Origin: Bacteriovorax sp. BAL6_X
Lineage (GTDB): Bacteria; Bdellovibrionota; Bacteriovoracia; Bacteriovoracales; Bacteriovoracaceae
DNA length: 64,000 bases
Direction: 5' to 3'
Assembly (NCBI RefSeq): GCF_000443995.1
Contig: NZ_AUMC01000010.1
Span: 372,001 to 436,000 of the forward strand
Shown: piece by piece, positions 43,214 to 52,242 of the stretch
Layout: every line of letters begins with the position of its first letter
How positions within the stretch are numbered: the first letter of the stretch is position 1
Notes under the pieces: generated by a model
Seen by the model: the letters and a program-made list of their open reading frames with translations, nothing else
Told to the model about the DNA's origin: nothing
Databases searched by the model: none
Made by a program: the position numbers and the translations under genes

Positions 43214-43585
43214 CTACGATGCTCTTCGCATGTGTTGTTCTTCACGCTCTCTTTCTTCAGCGTGTGTGATACATAAATCGGCCCATGGTTGGTTTTCAAG
43301 CCTTTTCTTACCAATTAGCTCGTCGCAATCTTCACAGTGTCCGTAAGTACCGTCTTCAATACGGTGAAGGGCCTCTTCGATTTGTCTTAGTTTAGTCATT
43401 GCTCTAGCACGCATATTAAATGTAACCTGTTGGTTAATTACTGCGTTTGCTACGTCACCTTCATCAGGTAGATCATCTGTCGACATCTTAAGGTCTTCAG
43501 TACTTGTTAGAATACCACCGTTAAGAATCTCAGCTTTAGCGGCCAATAACTTCTTTTTAAAATAATCTAGTTTTTCAGCTTCCAT
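43214..43585 (-). CDS. DksA/TraR-family zinc-finger protein
   Basis: 123 aa. The coiled-coil tip has DEGDVA (residues 41-46), the DxxDxA motif by which DksA enters the RNA polymerase secondary channel, and the C-terminal finger is GHCEDCDELIGKKRLENQPWADLCITH: Cys84, Cys87, Cys105, His108. The fourth ligand is His rather than the usual Cys. AAGGAGGAGG precedes ATG 43585. Likely a stringent-response or related transcription factor. Confidence 0.9.
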   Translation of the reverse strand: MEAEKLDYFKKKLLAAKAEILNGGILTSTEDLKMSTDDLPDEGDVANAVINQQVTFNMRARAMTKLRQIEEALHRIEDGTYGHCEDCDELIGKKRLENQPWADLCITHAEEREREEQHMRRAS

Positions 43586-43651
43586 TTAGTCCTCCTCCTT
43601 AACGAAGTAAAACAAGCAAAGTTTGTTGGTTAAACTATTACGCGACACTTA

Positions 43652-43679
43652 ATTTTAACCTTGAATTTATTTAGTTCAA
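43652..43679 (-). promoter_or_regulatory. Promoter candidate of the DksA-like gene
   Basis: On the minus strand TTGAAC, 16 nt, TAAAAT. The -10 lies about 70 nt before ATG 43585. Reasonable, not perfect, sigma-70 match. Confidence 0.4.
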
Positions 43680-43689
43680 AAGTTGTTTT

Positions 43690-43897
43690 AAAAGTCGGCA
43701 ATTGTTGCTTTTAATTCATTTTCAATAGTTGCCCTAAAACCTCAGCCTTTGCTTCGCTCTGAAGCTCCTTGGGAACCTATTGTAGGCACTCTTCGTATGT
43801 GGGTGGAAAATAATTAAGTTAATTTCTTTTTACTAATAATATCGGTAAGTTCTGCCGGTAATAAAAAAAGGACGCTGAACGCGTCCTCATTTTTTTC
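43690..43897 (+). ncRNA. Candidate structured noncoding RNA (6S-like architecture)
   Basis: The 340-bp gap before the large lipoprotein gene contains a folded unit: outer CGGCA (43696-43700)/TGCCG (43853-43857); inner CAATAG (43723-43728)/CTATTG (43777-43782), extended by TT/AA and CCC/GGG across single bulges; and apical GCTTC (43751-43755)/GAAGC (43761-43765). A terminator closes it at 43870-43896. A ~180-nt rod with a terminal stem and central bubble is how 6S RNA looks, but I cannot confirm identity, and the minus strand could fold likewise. Confidence 0.3.
43870..43896. terminator. Bidirectional terminator
   Basis: GGACGC and GCGTCC pair around TGAAC, with seven Ts downstream on either strand (43890-43896 on the plus strand; the A-tract 43863-43869 on the other). 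It ends the 1189-aa lipoprotein transcript and, on the plus strand, any RNA from 43690. Confidence 0.85.
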
Positions 43898-43925
43898 GCC
43901 TAAATTTATTGGCATTAAACTATGA

Positions 43926-46900
43926 TTATCGTTGATCCATCTCTTCTTTGATATACGGTCGGTTAAGACTAACGGCGCCAGTGTTTGAATTGACTATGAA
44001 GTACTGGTCGAAAGTTGTCGTGGCCATATCTGCTAGGACGTAACTCGTACCATTTGTAAGAACCCCAGTATCAAGTATTCCAACGAATGAATTGGGGTTG
44101 ATAAAGACATAGTGATTACTTAGAGAAATGGCCGAACCAGCATTATTATTACTATGAATATCTGTTGGATTATACCCATCAGTATGACCTATATATAGAA
44201 CATTTTCATAACTAACATTAAACGTATTTGTTCCTTTGTTTGAGAAGAATGCATATGTGTTAACTGGAGCTGGGTCAGTGAACATATTGCCAATGAACTC
44301 AAGATTCTTAAAGGCAAATGTTTCAGAAGTCGACATTGAATAATCAATCTTATCAACAAAGAGTGAACCAATAGGGGATGCAAAGTTATTATTCTTCACA
44401 CTAATATTTTCAAATATTAAAGAGTCACCAGTATTCTCAGTTGAGTATGTTCCGGCAACTAAGCCTGTTGCTGCACATCCTGTACTGCCTTCAATCGTAT
44501 TATTTTCGAATTGAATATTGAAAAATTGTGCACGGTCATCACCATAATTATTATAGTGATTGATTCTACCCATTAATAAACCTGCATCACCAGAGGTATC
44601 GCAATCAAAACTCATCGTAGAATTGGCAATTCTTAGGTTTTTAATTCGTCCATATTCAACATAAGGAAAAATTCCATTATAGCTTTTGTAAAGGCCAGTA
44701 TAGTCATTATTAATATTTGAAATAGTAAATCCGGCACCATCAAATGAACCGTTAAATGGACTATTATCAGCAGACAGTTGAAGGAATTGTCCACCCATAT
44801 CAATATTGGCCGTTAATCTAAAATTGAAGTTACTCATGAATAAATTATTTCTAATGAATAATAAATCTTCTGAATTTGAAATTAAAAATGGACTAAATTC
44901 TGAGCCTGTTACTATAGCACGTCCGTTTGATGTAAATCTCATAAATCGATTAAATGCAATATCCAATCTCGAGTTTCCATCTGCTGTGAAGAATTGGCTT
45001 CCAGTAAAGGTAGAAGGTAGAGATTTATTTGTAAGGTCGTTAAATGTAATACTAATCTCGCCTCCAGGAGTTCCATAATTTAGTGCTCTTTGAGCAAGGG
45101 CCGTTGAGCTATCTGTATAGCCTTGATAAACAATATCATTTACCGTAATTCGACTTAATATATTTGATAATGATGTTTCGTTGATAAATCCGATGTAATC
45201 GACAATATTAGAAGTACTAGCTCCCCATCTTGTATAGTGGTGACCATTTACTATAACGTGGCTATTTGAATTAGGCATAACTCCAATAAGAGATCCGCTT
45301 GAGTTCCCTGTGGCATAACCAAGGTCCGTAAAAAGAAACCCTGAATAGAAGTTATTATTAAAGTTAACAGAAGAGTAATTAATAGTTGAAGTTAATGTTC
45401 CCAGCGCACCACCAGCACCTTCAAGTCCTGAAGAGCTTATAGACGCTCCTGAGATTGAACTTGATTCAACGTGATTAAGGCCGAAATTCGCTGAACTTTC
45501 ATCTAGGCTTAAATGACCAATGAGTCCACCAGCACTTCCATCAGCACTTACAATTGCTCTTGTTGATGAGTTATATACTCTAAGTGAATCGCTAGTATTA
45601 GCATATGATGCATGACCGATAACTCCACCTGCATTTTTTAATGTTGTATTTATGCTTCCAGTTGTTATAGATGAACGAATCTGTAACGTTTCTGGGTTGT
45701 ATATCTTACCAACAATACCTCCTGCTGCTTGTGCAGGGCCGTAAGATAAATCACTATTGATATCAAGGTGTACATTACTTCCACCTAATTCAAGTCGGCC
45801 ATAGTTATTTGCGGCAGTTGACATGTGTTGCCCTAGGACTCCACCAATAACGGCCGGAGCATTAGAGGTGTATGAATTAATAAATGCGTAATTATTGCTA
45901 TAGCTATCTATATTGGTATTGTTCTCAGAGAAACCAATAAGTCCTCCTACCGATTGTTGTATATTTGATGAGTCAATCTCTATATTGATACTGCCTTTTA
46001 TATCATAGACTTGAACTTCTCGATTATATGTCGTATCGGTTGCTCCACTCGTTAAGGAACCAACTAGTGCACCTATGTAATTACTATCAGAAGTCGGAAG
46101 TCCAGTACATTTAAGTTTAAATTCATCAAAAGAAATTCTTTCGAATCTTGTATTCACATTTTTTGATATCGTACCGTCAAAGTAAGATTGATTTACAAGT
46201 GCACCACATGAGTAACCAACACTAGGGCCAGAAGGAGTTGTCGATGGTGTCGAGTTCGTCATTGATCCTGTGATCATTAATTCGTGAAATTCGGAAGAGT
46301 CTCCAAGGTACTTGGCAAAAATAGGCCCGTTAGTTAGAGAGTTCACATCGATATTTAAATGTTCAATACTAGCAGATTCATCTGTTACATTAGTTCCTAT
46401 GCTATTAAATAATGTATCAGAGGCACCAACGATATGAGGTTTACTACTAACACTTAAAAGAATGTCTCCTTGAATACTTCCTGTGAAGTCTGTACTAGTT
46501 GTTGCTGGAGTACTTCCTGCGAAATCAATCTTTTTCCCGATGATGTAGCCATCGGAAGGGTACGATACAATATTATTAAACTGAGTTGATGTACAAATTA
46601 TATTAATTCCTCTTGAAGCAGCACTATCGGCGGCAAAAGGGGAGCCGGAAGCAGCACCATCAAAGGCGCAGGAATTGTAGCCGACAAGGAAAGTTAAGCC
46701 ATTTATTGAGTCTTCTTTCGCTAGTAAGTAATCTTTAGATGGAAGGCCTAATGACTTTGGAAGTTTTTGAGAGAGTGATGCACCTGAACAATTATTATCA
46801 TAATAAGCTATAATCTCAACCGGATTATAAAACCCTTTGTCACTTGTAACGACGTTATATTCGTTAGTGAGGTTATAAGTATAGATATTTCCAGCATTTG

Positions 46901-47495
46901 GCGTTAAACATTTTGATTCTAGAGTTAGGCTAGGATCGACAACTCCTTCCGCATTAGTTGTCAGGTAGCGAATCTTAAGTGATTGAGCATTACTTGGGGC
47001 CTCATCACAGCTATCTCTTTTTCCTTTTCCCACAACCTGAACAACACCGTGACAAGTTTCAACCTTAAATTGATTTCCAGTCGAACTGTCGTGAACAACT
47101 GTATTTGTAAGAGACGCACAGTTTGAGGTAGTCATTACTAGGTTCATTGGTGTTTGAGATGAATTCACATCAGTGTTTATTTGAGAGCAGTACTTTGTTC
47201 CTGTAAGATTTGATGGAGTTGCTCCACTGTGCCAACCAATGGCCTTAACATCGTAATTTCCAAAAGGAAGTTCAATTTCAATTTCAGAAGATGAGCTAGG
47301 ATCAAGCCCAATTTGAAACACTTGTTTTGTCGTATTATTTCGTCCAAATATAAGTACACCACCATCAAAATTTGAACTTAAATCACCAACTAGAAATTGT
47401 GACTTAGAAAATGTAACTTTAGTATTTGATGTTTTTACTCCACATGAAGAAAGTAGTAGTGATACTAGAAATAATCCAAAAATATGACGGTGCAT
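43926..47495 (-). CDS. Large lipoprotein with GLUG-type repeats
   Basis: 1189 aa from ATG 47495 (the earlier in-frame ATG at 47522 adds MDYIEFGDL, unlike a signal peptide). Lipobox LLLSSCGVK (Cys18). Residues ~25-330 contain an N-terminal domain also found in the neighbour at 47638, including DGGVLIFGRNN and IGWHSGATPSN...KYCS. The rest holds repeated Gly-rich units (GGLIGFSENNT, GGVLGQH, GGIVGKIYN, GGVIGHASYA, GGLIGHLSLD, GALGTL), the GLUG pattern of surface beta-helix proteins. Probably a surface-exposed adhesin-like lipoprotein. Sigma-28-like promoter upstream. Confidence 0.85.
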   Translation of the reverse strand: MHRHIFGLFLVSLLLSSCGVKTSNTKVTFSKSQFLVGDLSSNFDGGVLIFGRNNTTKQVFQIGLDPSSSSEIEIELPFGNYDVKAIGWHSGATPSNLTGTKYCSQINTDVNSSQTPMNLVMTTSNCASLTNTVVHDSSTGNQFKVETCHGVVQVVGKGKRDSCDEAPSNAQSLKIRYLTTNAEGVVDPSLTLESKCLTPNAGNIYTYNLTNEYNVVTSDKGFYNPVEIIAYYDNNCSGASLSQKLPKSLGLPSKDYLLAKEDSINGLTFLVGYNSCAFDGAASGSPFAADSAASRGINIICTSTQFNNIVSYPSDGYIIGKKIDFAGSTPATTSTDFTGSIQGDILLSVSSKPHIVGASDTLFNSIGTNVTDESASIEHLNIDVNSLTNGPIFAKYLGDSSEFHELMITGSMTNSTPSTTPSGPSVGYSCGALVNQSYFDGTISKNVNTRFERISFDEFKLKCTGLPTSDSNYIGALVGSLTSGATDTTYNREVQVYDIKGSINIEIDSSNIQQSVGGLIGFSENNTNIDSYSNNYAFINSYTSNAPAVIGGVLGQHMSTAANNYGRLELGGSNVHLDINSDLSYGPAQAAGGIVGKIYNPETLQIRSSITTGSINTTLKNAGGVIGHASYANTSDSLRVYNSSTRAIVSADGSAGGLIGHLSLDESSANFGLNHVESSSISGASISSSGLEGAGGALGTLTSTINYSSVNFNNNFYSGFLFTDLGYATGNSSGSLIGVMPNSNSHVIVNGHHYTRWGASTSNIVDYIGFINETSLSNILSRITVNDIVYQGYTDSSTALAQRALNYGTPGGEISITFNDLTNKSLPSTFTGSQFFTADGNSRLDIAFNRFMRFTSNGRAIVTGSEFSPFLISNSEDLLFIRNNLFMSNFNFRLTANIDMGGQFLQLSADNSPFNGSFDGAGFTISNINNDYTGLYKSYNGIFPYVEYGRIKNLRIANSTMSFDCDTSGDAGLLMGRINHYNNYGDDRAQFFNIQFENNTIEGSTGCAATGLVAGTYSTENTGDSLIFENISVKNNNFASPIGSLFVDKIDYSMSTSETFAFKNLEFIGNMFTDPAPVNTYAFFSNKGTNTFNVSYENVLYIGHTDGYNPTDIHSNNNAGSAISLSNHYVFINPNSFVGILDTGVLTNGTSYVLADMATTTFDQYFIVNSNTGAVSLNRPYIKEEMDQR

Positions 47496-47527
47496 AAGGT
47501 CCCCAAATTCAATATAATCCACAAAAC

Positions 47528-47555
47528 CTATCGGTTAAGAAAATAGTAACCTTTA
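47528..47555 (-). promoter_or_regulatory. FliA-like promoter of the large lipoprotein gene
   Basis: On the minus strand TAAAGGTT, 12 nt, ACCGATAG: near the FliA consensus but with the spacer one base longer. It ends 33 bp before ATG 47495. CGATAGGTTT also occurs upstream of the paralogue at 49158. Confidence 0.4.
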
Positions 47556-47637
47556 AAGAATCAGAGACAAAAAAATACCGGATTTCAGAGTTTTAGGTGA
47601 ATGATTAGTCAAGGAGATGCCACTTTATAGTGTCATT

Positions 47638-49158
47638 CTAGTCATACATATAGATGAATTCCTGTCCAGTATTAGTACTTAAGGTTAGGTTACCTGATTG
47701 AGTAGGTGTGCCAGATACTCTAATTGAACATGTCGTTCCAATTGAGCAAGAGGTATCTCCACCAAGTGTTAGCGAATCAGGACTTGAAGAGATTATAAAG
47801 TGTAGTGTGTTGTCAGTATTATTTGTTACATAAATATCTGCATATCCATAAGTAGAAATATTAATGTTAGTGTTTGGAGCTGGTGTTAGGTCAGAGTGCG
47901 AGGCCGTAACAATTTCTTGGGCCGTAACAGTAAAGCGCTTTTCTGGTGATGTGACATCTGTACCTAGGCTAGAGTCAAAGTAGCTTGCTGTTAACTTGAA
48001 CTCAAATGTATCATCAATATTAAAGTTCGATGAACTCCCATCAAGAAGAACGTCACCAGTGCTTTCATCGTATGAAATAGGATCAGAGCCAACAGGGTAG
48101 CTACATGCAACTAATGATGTGTCATCTGTTCCGGCCACCTTATATTCACAGGTATAGTTTATTGAACTTCCTTTATAGCTATCGTTGTCTACATCGTATG
48201 GCCCGCCAACTTGTACTGTAAGTGAAGTGTTTCTTTCAAATGAATAAGTTGAACCTGAAAGCGAGATCTCAAAAGGGGTAGGTGGCATTATATATTTAAA
48301 ATATGTCCCATCGTAGAAGTGGCGATCGTTACCGGAAGCATCTTTTTCCCCAATACTATTCATCGTAGTGAGTTTGCCATTTAGCCCGCTTGAACAGTTT
48401 GTAGTTCCACCGTTACTGTCTTCATAACCTTCAATTCTAAGAGGTAAGTAAAAGCCACCTTTAAGTCTAATAGGTAGAACAAGTCCAATAGAAGAATCAA
48501 GAACCATTTTTGCGTAGTCGCTTCCATCTACTAGGTTACCATTAGTGCTGCTGTAGCACGTATTCATTGCTTCAGTGAACTTTGATTGGGTATGGATTTG
48601 ATTGCGGTTTATAGGTCCTTCGTAGTGAGGAATACCAAATTTTAAAGACAAGTCTGTCGCGTTAAACCTTACATATTCACCCATATTACAATTTGTCGTT
48701 TCACAAATAGACATATATTTGGCAGTTTGAAGGCCATCAATAAATTCGGCACAAGGATGGCCTGTGTCTACAACATTAGCCGGTGCCACTCCATCAACTT
48801 TTGTCAGATTAAAGTTAAAGGTTGTTTGTTCGGGAATTGAAGCATTCTTTACGACTGAGCAATAAAGGTCACCCTTCATCATTTCTCCGGCGCTCGAGCC
48901 ATGCCAGCCTAGAACCATAATTTTCCAAACTCCATTATCAAATTCGTGGTCAAGGCTTGCTTGTGAGAGAGGAACAACATGAAGAAGAGGTGGCCGGTCT
49001 GACGGTCCACCAACAGCTAACATAACAGCTCCATTATCAAAGAGTCCTGCTACTTGAGAGAAAGCACCCTGAAGTTTAACTTTAACACTTGAGGACTTTC
49101 CTCCACATGAAGTAAGGATGATAGTAAATAGAATAAGTAGCATATTGATAACTTTCAT
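47638..49158 (-). CDS. Paralogous lipoprotein with Ig/cadherin-like C-terminal region
   Basis: 506 aa. Lipobox FTIILTSCGGK (Cys18). The first ~190 residues match the N-terminal domain of the 43926-47495 product: FDNGAVMLAVGG, VWKIMVLGWHGSSAGEMMKGDLYCS. The second half has beta-sandwich features (EISLSGSTYSFERNTSLTVQVGG, FNIDDTFEFKLTASYFD) and ends in a domain with SLTLGGDTSCSIGTTCSIRVSG, as in choice-of-anchor or Ig-like repeats. Likely surface-exposed. Separate transcription unit: 142 nt separate its stop from the paralogue's start. Confidence 0.82.
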   Translation of the reverse strand: MKVINMLLILFTIILTSCGGKSSSVKVKLQGAFSQVAGLFDNGAVMLAVGGPSDRPPLLHVVPLSQASLDHEFDNGVWKIMVLGWHGSSAGEMMKGDLYCSVVKNASIPEQTTFNFNLTKVDGVAPANVVDTGHPCAEFIDGLQTAKYMSICETTNCNMGEYVRFNATDLSLKFGIPHYEGPINRNQIHTQSKFTEAMNTCYSSTNGNLVDGSDYAKMVLDSSIGLVLPIRLKGGFYLPLRIEGYEDSNGGTTNCSSGLNGKLTTMNSIGEKDASGNDRHFYDGTYFKYIMPPTPFEISLSGSTYSFERNTSLTVQVGGPYDVDNDSYKGSSINYTCEYKVAGTDDTSLVACSYPVGSDPISYDESTGDVLLDGSSSNFNIDDTFEFKLTASYFDSSLGTDVTSPEKRFTVTAQEIVTASHSDLTPAPNTNINISTYGYADIYVTNNTDNTLHFIISSSPDSLTLGGDTSCSIGTTCSIRVSGTPTQSGNLTLSTNTGQEFIYMYD

Positions 49159-49376
49159 AAATTCCTCAGGCAGCTAGTTAACTAAATAAATTATCGTCTA
49201 TCTCAATAATAAACTTTAATATGCTTCTCACTAAACCTATCGTGATTACAGTATGTTAGTGGAGAAGGAACCAGAGGGGGTGCCAATAATTAGGGGAAGT
49301 TCTTCAGCTTTAGATAAGAGTCTATTCACTGAGCGATAGAATGAGCGTTACGAGGTATATTTGCCAATGGAGCAAA

Positions 49377-50474
49377 TTATACATATTTAACAAAAGACTT
49401 CGGGCTTAGAACTAGCTCACCCAAGCGCTCCTTTTCATGGATATACTTTCTTAATTCGTCTTGTGCCTTATTGATAGCTGATGCAGGCTTGGGTTGATCA
49501 TATTTCATGAGAAACTCTTCTCGTACACCTGCGGTAACCTCAGATAGAAGGTCGTTAATTAATTCCTTGGATGACATTCTTAAAGCACAGGCCATAAGGT
49601 CAAGGCTGAAGTTTAAGAAGAATTCACGCTTCATATCTGTTGTCATATATCGGAGTCGATCGATATCTTCTACTGACTCAGAAATATTGATAGCAAGCTG
49701 AGGGTTCTTGTCGTGAATCTTAGCAAGTTGCTTTTGATAATCATCAGGATTTAAACCATTGAAAAGGTTTGTATCAAGACCTTTTAATTTATTTTCTCTC
49801 TTTTTAACAAGAGAACCAATTGAGTCATATGTAATTGAATTTAGCGTTTGGGTGAATTCAACGCCAATGCGAAGAAGGTGAGTTTGTAAGCCTTCTCCTG
49901 AGAGGCGGTAGCGGTTTACTGAAGCGATCTTGGCTTCATGTTGCTGTGGTAACTCTTGATCCGTAATAGAAGTGATATAAATTACTTTACCGATCTCATA
50001 CTTTGCTTTTCTTTTGGCATCAATAACAAAAGCAAGCCCTCTAAGTGAGATGTCGAGAATAATATCATGTTGGACTTCGTTTTCGCCTTCAACTTCGTAA
50101 GAGATATTTTTGAAGTCTGGATATTTGTATGTAAATCTCTCCACACTTCGACGATCACGCATTCGGACTTCACTAGGTGTCTTAAATGAGAGTCCACCAT
50201 CTTCTAACTTGAAGATATCTTTTTTAAATATCATATCCCCAGCTGGATAGTGAAAGAAAACTGGAGAAAGGGGAGCGATACGAGTGTAATAAGGTGCACT
50301 TTCCTTTGTTAATTTAATTGAGCATTTCTCAACTGTAACAGATTTAAAAGTTGCAGTGTATTCTTCACGCATATCTTCATTGTTTTGCCAAAACTTCAAA
50401 ACAGCACAATCCTCGTGGAGCTCAGTGAGCCTTTTGAGAATATATTCTTGATCGAAAGATGACCATAGTTTCAT
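49377..50474 (-). CDS. PilZ-domain protein
   Basis: 365 aa. A PilZ domain is centred near residues 105-230: RDRRSVERFTYKYPDF (RxxxR), DIILDISLRGLAFVIDA (DxSxxG) and LRIGVEFTQTL. These residues bind cyclic di-GMP. An N-terminal ~100-residue region (YilZ/YcgR-N-like) precedes it; the C-terminal ~130 residues are helical and unrecognised. Likely c-di-GMP effector controlling motility or attachment. It overlaps none of the neighbours; mltG lies 21 nt upstream, so it may share its transcript. Confidence 0.87.
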   Translation of the reverse strand: MKLWSSFDQEYILKRLTELHEDCAVLKFWQNNEDMREEYTATFKSVTVEKCSIKLTKESAPYYTRIAPLSPVFFHYPAGDMIFKKDIFKLEDGGLSFKTPSEVRMRDRRSVERFTYKYPDFKNISYEVEGENEVQHDIILDISLRGLAFVIDAKRKAKYEIGKVIYITSITDQELPQQHEAKIASVNRYRLSGEGLQTHLLRIGVEFTQTLNSITYDSIGSLVKKRENKLKGLDTNLFNGLNPDDYQKQLAKIHDKNPQLAINISESVEDIDRLRYMTTDMKREFFLNFSLDLMACALRMSSKELINDLLSEVTAGVREEFLMKYDQPKPASAINKAQDELRKYIHEKERLGELVLSPKSFVKYV

Positions 50475-50495
50475 ATTTTTATACTTCTTTAATAC

Positions 50496-51533
50496 TTATT
50501 GTTTCTTATTAAGATCTCGCCAGCTACGTCCCTTTCGGTTTGCTCTGTTCTTTTGCCAAAAGTCTACGGCCTGACTGTGCTTTTTATATGTTTTAGAAAA
50601 AACGTGAGTTCCGTCATTTTTAGAGACAAAGTAAAGGAAGTCGTGCTTCTTGGGGTTAAGTGCTGCTTTTAGTGCCGCAAGACCAGGATTAGCAATTGGT
50701 CCAACTGGAAGACCTGAGATCTTGTAAGTATTGTATGGAGTCTTTTGTCTAAGGTGTTTCTTACTGATATTGCCTTTATATGACTCCCAGATTCCGTAAA
50801 TCGTTGTTGGGTCAGATTGAAGACGCATTCTCTTTTTAAGACGATTGTGAAAAACACCTGAAATAGTTGGTCTTTCAAATTTTGCACCCGTTTCCTTTTC
50901 AACCATTGAGGCAAGAGTTACTAGCTGATGCTTTGTTAGCCTTACTTTTGAAAAGTCTAAGTCTTTTGTTTTATCTTTAAAGTTATCATACATGCGATGG
51001 ATAATTGCACGTGCTTTCATCTTCTCATGGAATTGATATGTGTCAGGATATAGATAGCCTTCTACTCGACCTGCTGGAATACCTAGAGAGTGAACGAACT
51101 TCTTATCCTTTGCTTCCTTGATAAAGTCTTTTTCATCAACAATCTTCTCATCGGCCAAGGCCTTGGCGATTTGAAATAGGTTATAGCCTTCTGGAATTGT
51201 CACTCGGACAGTTAAGCTCTTACCACTAATTAGTAAAGCAAGTAGCTCATCCATTGTGATACCTTTTGGGATGATATAGCGACCGGCCTTAAAACTTGTT
51301 AGCTTCCCCTCGAATTTTACATAACGATGGAAGAGGCGCGGTGAGTAGATGATCTTATCTTGTGCTAAACGATAGTTAATCGTTCCAAAAGTGTCTCCAC
51401 TGTTAATCTGGAATTCGGTTTCGGGTCCACCGTATTGCCAATGATAAATATTGTAGTAAGTGTGTGCCACTAAGAGGCAGATCGATAATGCAGGTGCAAG
51501 CACCAAAAAAATAAATAAGTTTTTCTTTGTCAT
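50496..51533 (-). CDS. mltG: Endolytic murein transglycosylase MltG
   Basis: 345 aa. N-terminal membrane anchor (LFIFLVLAPALSICLLVAHTYY), LysM-like region, and the YceG catalytic domain with YLYPDTYQFH, ASMVEKETGAKFERPTISGVFHNRLKK (catalytic Glu), RLQSDPTTIYG and YKISGLPVGPIANPGLAALKAAL. Cleaves nascent glycan strands. ruvX is 38 nt upstream, the PilZ gene 21 nt downstream, all on the minus strand. Confidence 0.95.
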   Translation of the reverse strand: MTKKNLFIFLVLAPALSICLLVAHTYYNIYHWQYGGPETEFQINSGDTFGTINYRLAQDKIIYSPRLFHRYVKFEGKLTSFKAGRYIIPKGITMDELLALLISGKSLTVRVTIPEGYNLFQIAKALADEKIVDEKDFIKEAKDKKFVHSLGIPAGRVEGYLYPDTYQFHEKMKARAIIHRMYDNFKDKTKDLDFSKVRLTKHQLVTLASMVEKETGAKFERPTISGVFHNRLKKRMRLQSDPTTIYGIWESYKGNISKKHLRQKTPYNTYKISGLPVGPIANPGLAALKAALNPKKHDFLYFVSKNDGTHVFSKTYKKHSQAVDFWQKNRANRKGRSWRDLNKKQ

Positions 51534-51571
51534 AATAGCAATAGGATATCTTATTTTTAGATTTTGTGAAA

Positions 51572-52030
51572 TTAACTTCTTATGAAATCTTCCAAGATAA
51601 TCACGGCACTAAGTTCATCAATTTTTGTTGGGTCAAACTGAAAATTATATTCTGGAGAGTTTAACATTCGTTCCTTGGCCGACTTAGTCGTTAAGGTTTC
51701 ATCTTGTTGATAGAATTTTACACTAGGAAACTTCTCAACTAATGCGTTGAAAATGGCCTTGTGTTCTTTAGTCTTTTCACTTTCATTACCATCAACAAAG
51801 TAAGGTATACCCATAACGATTACTTCTACGACTTGCTCTTCAATAACTTCTGCAAGTTCACTATAAAAGTGGCCGATCCCTTTATTGATGATTCTACCGG
51901 CACCAATAGGAAATGGCTCTCGGCCAGGGCAGTAGAAGCCAAGACCAATCACTTTCTCACCGTAGTCGATTGAGAGGATATTAAGACCGCGAAGTTCTTC
52001 AAATTTAGGATAGCTAGAAAACTCATTCAT
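51572..52030 (-). CDS. ruvX: Holliday junction resolvase-like RuvX (YqgF)
   Basis: 152 aa. RNase H-like fold: LSIDYGEKVIGLGFY at the start, GIPYFVDGNESEKTKEHKAI, QDETLTTKSAKERM and DELSAVIILEDFI. The acidic Asp/Glu/Asp catalytic set is conserved. YqgF proteins act in 16S pre-rRNA 5' processing and were first described as resolvases. Start codon just after a potential promoter region shared divergently with rho. Confidence 0.92.
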   Translation of the reverse strand: MNEFSSYPKFEELRGLNILSIDYGEKVIGLGFYCPGREPFPIGAGRIINKGIGHFYSELAEVIEEQVVEVIVMGIPYFVDGNESEKTKEHKAIFNALVEKFPSVKFYQQDETLTTKSAKERMLNSPEYNFQFDPTKIDELSAVIILEDFIRS

Positions 52031-52081
52031 ATTAGATAGTTATGCCCATTTTGGTGCCTCAAGTCAATCTCGAAAGTCAGC

Positions 52082-52110
52082 TTGACTAGCAAGGGGGGAG
52101 GGTTTATGAT
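52082..52110 (+). promoter_or_regulatory. Sigma-70 promoter of rho
   Basis: TTGACT, a 17-nt spacer and TATGAT lie 133-161 bp before ATG 52243. The predicted transcript start near 52117 leaves a ~126-nt leader with a weak hairpin (ATCCAT/ATGGAT), where rho autoregulation could act. Confidence 0.7.
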
Positions 52111-52242
52111 GAGTTTATCTATTTAAATCAATACCAACCAATTTAATCTAATAAATCCATGCCATTAATGGATCATTAATAGAGGCAAATTCTAAATAAA
52201 TCCAATTTTATATATTCAGATATTTCAGGAGTAGTACATTTT

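Noticed and set aside
44806-45078. Forward-strand ORF inside the large lipoprotein gene
   Set aside because: It is antisense to a clear repeat-containing CDS and has no ribosome-binding site of its own.
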